From Akkermansia muciniphila (GTDB lineage: Bacteria; Verrucomicrobiota; Verrucomicrobiia; Verrucomicrobiales; V1-33): a stretch of 55,336 nucleotides of DNA. Position numbers and translations under genes: made by a program. How positions within the stretch are numbered: the first letter of the stretch is position 1; each line of letters begins with the position of its first letter. The stretch covers positions 1 to 55,336 of the forward strand of contig CALQSQ010000032.1 in assembly GCA_943333275.1 (NCBI GenBank). Direction: 5' to 3'. The notes beneath the pieces were generated by a model. It was not told where the DNA came from. It did no database searches and saw only the letters and a program-made list of their open reading frames with translations. This document shows positions 7,788-19,700 of this stretch, piece by piece.

Positions 7788-10700
7788 GTGCTCCAATATA
7801 CCTACTATTCCATGCAATCATCCAGTGGCCCTTCCGAAGTTACCCAATCGTCATGCAGACTGCCGCCGCTTCAGGAGAACATGTTTCTGCAGGGAATGCG
7901 CGATTCCGGCCTGGGAATTTACCTGCAGCAACTGGTGGCCCGGAGGGACCAGGCGCTGCATGCTGCATCATTGAGGCGCGCGTTCGATGAACTGGTGGCC
8001 CGCCATGCGGCACTGAGGTGTTCCTTCTTTTTCGACGATGCAGCGCGGATCGCACTTCGCCGCCACGCCCGTGCCTCCGTGCCAATAACGGTGGAGGACC
8101 TCTCCGCGCTGGCTGGCCGCGATCAGGAGCAGCGGTTTGAGGCCTTTCTCAAAGCGGATCGATTGAAAGGATTCGACTCTGGTGATATGCCACTCATGAG
8201 AGTGGCAGTTTTCCGCCTTGGTGAAAATCAGCACCGCATCGTCTGGACTTCGCATCATGCGATCATGGATGGGCGGTCACGGGTCATTGCCCTGCAGGAG
8301 CTTTTTGCGCTGGAGGCACTTTTTCTCAATAACCGCTCGCCATCGCTTGACCCCGCGCCGGACTATGGGAATTACCTGGAATGGCTCACACGGCTGCCGC
8401 CTTTTCGCTCGCGGGCATTTTGGAAGGCGCAATTGGAGGGGATCGTCGAGCCCACAGTGATACCCAGGCCTGTCTCGACAGCGGCACGGGGCTGGGGGAT
8501 GCAGGTGTTGGATTTGGATGAGGAAACGACGTCGCGTCTCCGCAGGATATCCCAGCTGTCGGGCGTGACTTTGAATACTTTCCTGCAGGCCGCCTGGGCT
8601 ATTTTTCTGAGCCGGCATTCCGGGTCTGAGGACGTGCTGTTTGGTGCGACGCGTGCGTGCCGCCATCTGGAGGGAGTGGATGTGAAGCGGATGGTGGGGC
8701 TGCTTATTAATACGGTTCCCATCCGCGTGAAACCTTGCCGGACCATCCGGCTGGGCGATTTCCTTCGCAGTTTGCATCAGCTGTGGACTGCCCTCAGGGA
8801 TCATGAACACACGCCCCTGGAGAGCATCCACGAATGGTGTGGTTTCAATGCCGCGAGCCCGCTGTTTCACTCGATCGTTGTATTCGAAAAGGGCACCCTG
8901 CATGATTTGGTCTCGCCGGACGATGCTTCTTGGGACTGCGATCTGCATCAGCGCACCGGAGTTCCACTCACGCTTTCAGCCTTCGATGGAAAATCGTTGC
9001 GGATGGAATTGCATTATGATGGTGAACGCTACGGAGCGGAGGATGCGGCACATTTTCTTGCGCTGCTGAACCAGTTGTTCATCAGTATGATTGATGGTGC
9101 GGATCGGCCGATTGGTGAACTGTCCATGCTTTCACATGCGGAACGCGAACGGGTTGTGGTTGAATGGAATCAGACGTCCACGGACTTTCCGTCGCAGACT
9201 CGGGTGGAGGAGTTGTTTGCAGAGCAGGCACGGCGCACCCCAACGGCAACCGCCCTGATGCATAACGGAAGGACGATCAGTTATGAAGAACTGAACGCGC
9301 AGGCTGACTCGCTGTGTGATCGGCTGATTGCCGGAGGCTTGGAGACGGGTGGGCGCGTGGCGGTGGCGATGGATCGTTCGCCGGGACTGATGATCGCGAT
9401 GCTGGCAATACTCAAGGCGGGCTGCGCCTATGTTCCCATGGAAACAAATGCCCCGGGCAGTCGCGCCCAGGCCATCCTGCGACAAGTCCGCCCACACTTG
9501 CTCCTGATAGAGGGTGCTGGAAAAGTGTCTTGGATTGGACAGTCATCGGGAATCAAGCTTGTTGATTTATCCATCGATCACCACTTTGAGAAAACAGCGC
9601 CCCGCCGCAATTTTGCAGGCCAGGTGCATGATGCAGCATACGTCATGTTTACCTCCGGTTCGACGGGTGTGCCGAAGGGTGTGGTTGTTCCGCATCGCGC
9701 CATCGTTCGCCTGGTGAAGGACACGAACTATTGCAAAATTTCGAGCGAGGATGTGATCGGACACCTGTCCAATCCCGCCTTCGATGCCAGCACGTTCGAA
9801 GTCTGGGGCCCGCTTCTCAATGGCGGGGCCGTGTCCATCATCGAGGCGGAAATCGCCCTGTCTGCCACTGAACTGAGGGAAAAAATTGAGACCGATCACA
9901 TCACCGCGCTCTGGCTGACCACCGCGTTGTTTAACGAGTTCGCGCGGGAGCAGCCGGGTATCTTCCGCGGGCTTCGTTACCTGCTCACCGGCGGGGAAAA
10001 AGTTTCACCCGCCGCCTTCGCTGCAGTGGCCGGGGCTTGTCCTCATTTGCGCCTGCTCAATGGTTACGGTCCTACGGAAACCACGACCTTCGCCAGCACG
10101 TTTCAATATGATTCTGGTGACTCACACGGAGAATCGATCCCCATTGGCCGCCCGATTGCGAACACAACCATTTACATTCTCGACGAGCGCGGAGAGCCTG
10201 TTCCCGTCGGTGTGCCCGGCGAAATCCACATCGGCGGACCTGGTGTGGCGCTTGGTTATTTTGACGATGCGGAACTGACTAAACAACGCTTCATCCCCGA
10301 TCCGTTTGATCCCGGACCGAGTGGCCTGCTGTATCGCAGCGGGGACATGGGCAGGTTCCTGCTGGATGGAGATATCGAATTTCTGGGTCGTGCTGATCAA
10401 CAAATCAAACTGCGTGGTTTTCGCATCGAGCCTGCCGAAATCGAAAAAGCCCTGGCCGCTTTGGAGGAAATATCAGGCTGCGCAGTTCTCGGTCGTTTCG
10501 AACAGGGGACCTGCGTTGGCCTCTCCGCCTTTGTAACCCTCAATCGCCCGGCCACCGCTCGCGAAGATCAAAAGATCGCAGCCCAACTGACGGCTTCACT
10601 CCCCTCCTACATGGTGCCCGATTGCATCACGATCCTGGACCGCTTCCCCGTCAACGCGAATGGAAAAGTGGATCGCGCAGCGCTGGCAGGATTATCTGCC

Positions 10701-13700
10701 CCCGCAGCCACCAGCAAGCCTTTAGGGGATTTCCCGCCCACCGAAACGCAGTCGGTTCTGCTGGCCATCTGGCGTGAGCTTTTAGCGAAAGATCAAATCG
10801 GGTTGGACGACAATTTCTTCGCCCTCGGCGGACATTCGATTCGGGCCGTTAGGTGCTTACTTCAAATCCAACGACGACTCGGGATATCACTTGCCCCCAG
10901 CACGCTCTTTGCGACTCCCACGATCAGAGGTCTCGCCTCAAAAATTGCAGCCCTGCCCTCGGTGCCAGCCCCTGCGGTGGAGTCGGAGACCATCGAAGCT
11001 GCGGATGAAGCAGTGCGCCCAGCGACAGACACCGAGCAGTTTATTTGGGAATACAACCGTCAGAACCAACATCCGGAGATTTTAAATATTTCGCGCGCCA
11101 TCAGAATCACCGGTCCTTTGCAAACCGGAGCACTGGAGGTCAGTATCCGCCAAATGCTTCTCCGGCATGCGCCCCTGCGGACGCGATTCTTCAGCACATC
11201 CGGCAACTTGACGGCGGAACTCATCGCTGCCCCCAACTTCTCGTTGCCCGTCGAGGATCTGGCGTCCCTCCCGCCTGAGGAAAGGGCCGCGCACGGACAC
11301 GCAGCCTACGTCGAAAACACTTGCCGCCCCTTTGATCTCGCTAGCGACCTGCTTCTGCGCGCCCGCCTTCTGAAGTTCCATGAAGAGGACTTCCTCCTCC
11401 TAGTAGCAGTGCACCACATCGTGGCAGATGGCTGGTCGCTGGAAATCCTGCGACGCGATCTTTTCGTCACTTACGAATCCTTGATCAATTCAGTGCCGAA
11501 CCCACTGCCTCCACTTCGCCTTAACCTTGGCTCCCTCGCCCTGCTCCAAAAGAGCCGATCCGCCGCTGCCATTGCAGCACAATTGGCCGAGTGGAAACAG
11601 CGTCTCGCAGCTCCCTTGCCCTCGCTGGATCGATTATTTCGCCAGCCGCCAGCAACCGACGCGCCAGAGGAACCTTCCTGCTGGGCCGCGGACGCCAAGC
11701 TCACAGCAAGTCAGACCCAAGCGCTCCAAATTCTGGCCCAAAAGCACGAGGTCACGCTCTTTGTCCTCCTGCTCGCCATTTATGACCTGCTGCTGGCCCA
11801 ACGCACCGGGAACTGGGATGTCATCGTGGGCACCGCACTGGCAGGACGCCAGCACCTTGGGGCCGACGATCTCGTGGGCACCTTCATTCAACCAATTCCC
11901 CTCAGAGTAAATTTGACGGGATGCACGCATTTCAATGAAGTCCTGCAACGGGTCAAGCATTCCGCGAACTTGGCCCATGAGGGCGATCCACTGCCGTTGG
12001 GGAAACTGGCGGCACTGGTCCCAGGCCGCAATCCGCCGCGCAGTAATCCGATCTTCGACACCGCCTTAAATCACTATGAGGAAGATCCCACGCATGATTT
12101 TTGTCCGACCGGATTGCAGCTCACCGTGCTGCCCAATCCGGTTCCAAACGCCAAGCTTCCATTGGGATTCTATTCCCTGCTGAAACCGGAAGGCCTGAGC
12201 CTGCGAATGTGCTCGCAATCCAAGTTCTTCACGCAGGAGCAAACCGACCAATTACTGGAGCAGTTCGTGCAACTCTCGAACCATGTTATCACAAATCCTG
12301 ACCTGCCGTTGGCGGCATCCTTCTGCCCGGCGAGTGAGGATCCTGCTAGTGAACCCGCATTCAGCCAGTCGTTCACTGCAACTCAGGCCATCCTGCATGG
12401 TATCTGGCGTGACGTGCTGGCAGTTTCAAAGATTGACTTGGACGACAATTTCTTCGCCCTGGGCGGCCATTCACTCCGTGCGGTTCGCTGCCTGTTGCAG
12501 GTGCACCGCAAACTCGGCGTTTCCCTTCCCATGGTCGCGCTCTTTGAGTCCCCCACGATCAGAGGACTGGCGGAGCAAATCGAAGCCGCCGCAACGCTGC
12601 AACCTGAACTGCCATCAATGGGCGCAGGCAACGGAGCACTAGGTGAGACCCGCCCTGCCACCGCAGCGGAACAACGATTTCTTGACCACCTTTCCAACCG
12701 ACCTCATCCCGAAGATCTGATCATCTCCCGCGGATTTCGAATCTGTGGTCCACTCAGAGAGGACTTGCTTGAGAAGAGTCTCTTCCTGGTGCTGCGTCGG
12801 CATGCTCCGCTCCGGACGCTTTACAAGACCGAGCAGGGCAGAGGGATGGCCGTGCCTGTGCTCCTGAAGGAATTGTATCTTTCTATTTTGGATCTCAGCG
12901 ATCTGCCACCAAAGGAACAGGAGACCCGGGGCGAGGAAATCTTTTTCGTAAATTCCCATCGTCCATTCGAGATTGCGGAAGACCTTCCTTTACGCGCCCG
13001 GTTGCTTAAATTTGGGGAGGAAGACCATCTTCTTCTTCTCGCGATTCACCATATAGTCGCAGACGGTTGGACTCTAGATATTCTGAGGCGCGATCTCTTC
13101 AATGCCTATCAAGCCTTGGCGGATGGTGAGGATGACCCACTGCCTCCGCTTGGGATTACGTTCGACATGATTGCCGAAAGCGAGCGCGAACGTGTTCCGG
13201 AATTTTTCAACCAGCGGCTTGCCATTTGGAAACAGCGCCTGGCGCCTCCGTTGCCCACCATTGATTCCCTTTTCAGGAGACAACCCGCAGCGTTAGGGCA
13301 GAGGGAAGCGCCCTTTCCTGCAGCTACAGTCACCCTTTCCGCCGCAGAGACCCGGGCCATCCCATCTCTGGCCTCGAAGCAGGAGACCACGATCTTTCTG
13401 CTCCTGCTCTCAGTTTATGATTTGCTGCTCTCCCGTCTCACAGGAAACGCCGACGTGATCGTGGGCACCGTCGTTGCTGGACGTACAGCACCTGGGGCCG
13501 CAGACGTCGCCGGCACGTTCGCCCACAACCTTCCCCTCAGAACCGACCTTGCCGGATGCAATCGGCTTGACCAAGTGCTGTGCCAGGTGATGACCACCGT
13601 GCGCGAGGCTTTCGAGGACGAGGGCCTAGCCTTCGGAAAGATTGTGGCTTTGGTCCCGGAAAAAGTGCCCCCTCGCTCCAATCCGATCTTCGATACCTTG

Positions 13701-16700
13701 TATGGGCATTTCTCGGAGGATACACATTCAAACAAGAGTCCCAGGGGATTGACGATTTCTGTTTTGGGTAATCCCATCAAGCACACCAAAGTGGCCCTCA
13801 CCTTCAACTCGTTCCTCAGGGGTGAGCGTATGGAATTGAGCCTATGCGGGCTGGCGAAGTTTTTTTCACAGGAACAAATTGAGCGATTGCTGGACCAGTT
13901 CGTTTATCTGCTGCAACAGATTCTGGAAAATCCTGACAGGACACTGTCGGAATATTCTCTAGTAACTCCCATGGCAAAAAGCGCGCTCCCGGATCCATCG
14001 GCAGGTCTGCTGGCTCCATTTTATGAGCCCGTGGCGGTCTCATTTTCACACCTTGCGACGGTGCAACCGCATGCTCCTGCGGTCATGAAGGGGCGGGATG
14101 TTTTATCCTATCACGAGCTGGATACCGCCTCCGATTGCCTTGCCCGTCGATTGCTGGCCAATGGACTTAAAACAGGGGTAACCGTCGCGGTGCATGCGCA
14201 CGCGTGCCTGGCGCTACCGGTCTGCGTGCTGGCTGTTTTCAAGGCAGGTGGCGTGCTGCTGCTGGTGGACCTGTCGTTACCCTTCCTGCGCAAGCGCCTG
14301 ATCATGCAGGAAGGGCGGGCGCGTTTCCTCCTGGAGGTGTCGGCAGGCGGGCCGTCGGATTTAACTGACGGGAAATGCATTCGGATGGAACTGGATCCTG
14401 ACGCCAGTAAATGGTGCAATGGCGCTGTCGGAAATCTCCCGCTGCCGCCCATCCGTCCAGAAGATCCCGCCTGCATTTTCTTTACGTCCGGCACTACGGG
14501 TGTTCCCAATGCCGTGGTGTTTTCCCATCAGGGGCTCAGTCATTTCATCTCCTGGCAGCGGACGCGATTCGAAATTTCGCACCATGCGAGAGTCGCACAA
14601 ATGACCCGTCTGTCCTTTGATGTGATTCTTCGCGATCTCTTTCTGCCACTGACATCGGGTGGCGCCTGCTGTATTCCAGAGGCAAGGTTGGAGGAGCATC
14701 CGGGACATGTGCTGGAATGGTTGAAGAGCGAAAAAATCACCGTGCTCCATGCGGTGCCCACCCGCGCGCAAAGCTGGCTTTCGAACATTGATGGGCATTC
14801 GCCAACCTGCCTGCCTGCACTCCGCCATATTTTTTTCTCCGGCGAGCCGTTGCACGAAACCGATGTCAATGCCTGGCGTGAGGTGGCTCCCAACGCGAAA
14901 ATCATCAATCTCTATGGGCCGACGGAAACCACACTCGTTAAATCTTTTTGCGAAGTTCCCACACCCGCACCCTGCGGCATTCAGTCGCTGGGTCAGCCGC
15001 TGCCAGAGAGTCAGGTGCTGGTGCTCGACCAAAATCTTCGACTCTGCGGAATAGGGGAGCCTGGTGAAATTGTCATCCGCACTCCTTTTCGTTCGCTTGG
15101 CTATTTGAACGCTTCTGAACTGCAACAGCAGAGATTTGTCAGCAATCCCCACAGTAACGATCCGGACGATTTGCTTTATCTCACAGGTGATGTCGGGAAA
15201 TTTGATACCGAGGGAAATATAGAATATCTTGGACGACGCGACCATCAGGTGAAAATCAATGGCGTCAGGGTGGAGCCATCCGAGGTGACATCCGTGATTT
15301 TATCCCTGGCCGGAGTTCGTTCCTGCCACGTCCTCGCCGCCCCGGGACCTGACAACAGGCTCTCGCTCCTCGCCTTCATCGTCCCAGCGTCAGGAGTGGT
15401 TCTAACATCCGCGGCAGTGCGCAATGAACTTGCCGACCGTCTGCCTGCAACTCATCTGCCGTCACGAATTCGGATTGTCAAGGACCTGCCGATCAATCCG
15501 AATGGAAAGGTGGATGCGCGTGCGTTGCTCGCACTGGTGGATGATGAAATTGCCAAGCTAGGCCCGCAGGCAGAATCCCATCTGGAGAAAATGATCATCG
15601 AGGTATTCAGCTTCGTGTTGAATAGAGGATCCATTCATCGGGATGACGATTTCTTTGAACTTGGCGGTCACTCGCTTCTCGCCATGCGGGTTGTCGCCCG
15701 CCTTTCCGAATTGCTCGGCCATCCTGTTTCGATTCGCCTGCTGCTCACAAACACAACGCCCGCTTTGCTGGCCGCCGTGCTGGAAATATCCACCGTCGTT
15801 CCCATGGGGGACAAAGCAAAAGATGCTGTTGTCGGTTTCTATCCGCCAGACTCCACGGTTCACTCATTGTTTTCAGAGCAAGTCCGGAGAACTCCCAACG
15901 CAGTTGCCGCCGTCGACGATCATGGTTCCATCACTTTCGAGGAACTGGACTCACTATCCGGCCATCTCGCCATGACCCTCAGGAACCATGGCGTAGGTCT
16001 GGAGCAACGGGTCGCGGTTGTTGCGCACCGTTCGCTGGAAATGATCGTCGGCTTGATGGGAATCCTCAAAGCCGGCGCTGTTTATGTTCCCATTGATCCC
16101 CGCGAACCACTCGAGCGCCTGCGGCAAATACTGGAGGATTGCGGTGCCTCCGCGGTGGTAAGCACGTCCGGGCTGTTCGACGGAATTCCCTCTGATCTCC
16201 CAAGGATCCTCGCCATCAGCCCATCAGGAACTAATGATTCTGTTCTGTCCGCCCATCAAAAGGCCGCTCTTCCCTCCGTCTCACCTGGTAACGGCTGCTA
16301 TGTAATCTACACTTCGGGATCAACAGGAAAACCCAAAGGTGTCGTAGTCGAGCATCGTCAGGTCATCGCCTATCACAATGCATTTTTCGCCCGCACCGAC
16401 TGGAAGGGCACGGGTTGCGCGGCATTGCTGCAGCCATTGTCCGTGGATTCCACGGTCACACTGTTGTTTCCTCCGCTGCTTAATGGGGGGACACTGCGGC
16501 TCATTTCAGAAACGGCTGCGCTCGATCCCCACTCGCTGGCTGACGCATTCGCGACCTCCCCCATTGATCACCTCAAGATCGCCCCGTCACATCTGGAAGC
16601 ACTTTTGGAATCAAACTTCGCGGATAAAATTCTTCCGCGGCAGTTCCTCTTCCTCGGTGGTGAGGTGGCCTCCGCAAACCTGCTGGAAAAACTGCGCCAG

Positions 16701-19700
16701 TTGCAACCATCCTGCCGCGTCTTCAATCATTACGGCCCCACGGAAACCACCGTTGGGATTTCCATGTTTGAAATCAAGGACTGGCACGCGACGCATTGGC
16801 CACTGCCGATCGGACGCCCCATGGCCCATGCGCGGTTTCACATCCTCGACGGAAACTTCCAACCCATGCCCCAAGGAGAGGCGGGAGGCCTTTATGTCGG
16901 CGGTCCCGCGGTGACCCGGGGCTACCTTTGCAGTCCTGGTCTAACGGCCAGGGCATTTATTCCCGATCCCTTCAGCCATGAGCCCGGCGCGCGTCTCTAC
17001 TGCACAGGCGATCAGGCTTGTGAATTGCCCGACGGAAATTTCCAGTTTCTTGGTCGTGACGATAACCAGATTAAGATTCGAGGCCGTCGGATTGATCCCC
17101 GTGAAATTGAAATCGTTCTCGAAGCGCATCCCCATGTGAAGCGCGCCCTCGTGCTGCCGACCAAGCATGGCGCATCCTCCCCGGTTCTCTCCGCGTTTCT
17201 CGTAACCGAATCTCCGGGAAGTGTGACGACGGATGCAGTGCGCGAGTTCCTGCAGGCCCGTCTTCCTGCCGCCTTGATCCCTTCGCGCTTCATTGCTCTC
17301 GCTGCGCTGCCACGCACGGGACATGGCAAAGTCGATCTCAACTTACTTTCAGCCATGGAAGAGTGGCAGGAGGGAGCAGTGCAGACGAGCGCCATGTTGG
17401 CTGAAAATCAAACCGTGGAGGCACGTCTCGCTGCGCTTTGGCAACGATTGCTGGGGGTGCGTCAATTTGAGAGTGCGCAGGATTTCTTTGAACTAGGAGG
17501 ACATTCCCTGCTGGCCACCCACCTTGCCAGTTTGATCAACCAAGATTTTGGAATCCATCTCCCCCTACAGAAAATCCTGAGTGGACCCACCCTGGGAGTA
17601 ATGGCGAAAAATATTTCCGAAAAGTTGGCTGATGCGAACCCCGCATCCAACGCAGTGACTTCTCCAACATCTGCGCACGGCCCGCCATCGTCACTCGAGG
17701 AACTGCCACTGCTTCCCACGCAGGAGGGTATGTGGTTTTTTGAGCACGTTCAGGGATCGGGAGGTCCAGCCTATCATATAAATTATATCTGGCGATTAAC
17801 GGGGCCGCTCGATCGCCGTGCGCTGGAGGCTTCGTGGAATCAGCTCGTTGAGCGCCACGAAGCGCTCAGATCCATCTTTCTTGCGCGATCGGGCCGTCCC
17901 TATCAGGTTATTAAACCCTTTGCCCCATTCGCAATTTCATTCATCGATTTGCACGGCCTCCCCTCCGCTTCGCGCGAGGCTGAGTCCCTGCGTTGTGCCA
18001 ATGAGTGGTTGCAGGCGCCGCTGGATCCCGCGATCGGTCCGCTGCATCGAATGGCGCTCATTGCCATCACCGCCCAGGAACACCTCTTTGCCTTCAGTGC
18101 GCATCATCTGATAACAGATGGTTGGTCGATGGGGGTGCTTTATCGCGAGTTGGAACTTCTCTATGCCGCCAACGTTGGGAACTCCGGTCTGAGTCTGCCA
18201 GCACTCAGTCAGTCGTATGGTGACTACGTTTTGCAGCAGACCGAGTATTACCGCAGCCCGGCTTATCGGAAGCGACTGACAGATTGGTGTGAGACTTTTC
18301 GCGGCATCACCAACGCGCTGCCTGTTCCCGCGGACTTTCCCCGGCAATCACTCCAAACGTTCCGTGGTGAAATTCTGCGGCGCAATTTATCAAGCCAAGT
18401 CCGGGACCGCCTCTTTGATCTCTCCAAAAAGGAACGGGCCACGCCTAACATAGTCTTCCTGTCGGGACTTTGCGCGCTGCTTCATCAGTTGACAGGAAGT
18501 GAGCAGGTGGCAGTGGGTAGTGCCATCGCCGCACGCACGACTCACCATGTGGAGCGGATGGTGGGGTGTCTGATCAACACCATTGTCAATCGCGGTGATC
18601 TTTCCGGCAGTCCGTCGTTCCGTGAACTCATCCAACGCAGCCGGGCAACTTTCATGGAAACGCTCAGCCATCAGGATGTTCCCTTTGGGGACATCGTGCG
18701 GCAGTTGGGTGGATCCCGGAATGCCGACCGTTCGCCGCTGTTCCAAGTGAATTTAACCTATCAAAATTCCGCGATGGGATCCCGGTTCACCTTGCAGGAC
18801 CTGGCCGTGGAGTCCATTTTGCCAGAACAGTTCGCGGCTAAATTCGACCTTGCCTTCAGCGTGCTTGAGAACCACGAACCGCTCGTGCTGTCCCTGATTT
18901 TTAACAAGGATCTCTTCCGTTGCGAAACAGCCACGGCGATTCTGGATCGCTTCGTTCGCCTTCTGGAAACTGTTTCCCTAAATCAGGATGTTCCCTTGAA
19001 TGAACTGTTTCCGCCTCAGTCCGGACCATCCGGCCGTGTATGCACCGTGGTTCCGCAGGATCATTGTTTGCACCGGCTCATCGAGGACCAGGCTGTTCGC
19101 ACACCCCATGCGCTTGCCGTGGCCATGGGCGAGGAGCAGCTAAATTATGCGCAGCTAGACGCGGCATCCAACGCCCTCGCGCATCGCCTTTTGGAAATGG
19201 GAGTGGGGTCTGAAAGCATTGTTGCCGTTTACTTGACACGGTCCGCCGAAGCCATGGTGACACTGGTGGGAATCCTCAAGGCAGGTGCTGCTTATCTGCC
19301 GCTCGACCTCGCGGATCCTGCACCGCGCCTTGCCCACGCGCTCATGGATTCCCAGGCCCGTGTGCTGATTTCGGAACGAGCCCTGGAAGATCGACTCCAT
19401 CCGGCGGGGCTGGCAACTTTGTGGATCGATGAAGAATGGAAATCTCTTCTCCAATCTTCCGCGCCTCGACCCCTTATCAAGGTTCACCCCAAATCCCTGG
19501 CTGCCCTGTTCTACACTTCCGGCTCCACAGGAAAACCAAAGGGCGTGGCGGTGCAGCATGATAACCTCGTAAATTTCGCCGTCACCTTTGCCCGCCGGCA
19601 TCAACTGCAATCCACCGACCGTGTGGCACAGCTCACCGCGCTTTCCTTTGATGTGTCAGGCGAAGAAATCTGGCCCGCACTTGTGGCTGGCAGCAGTGTG

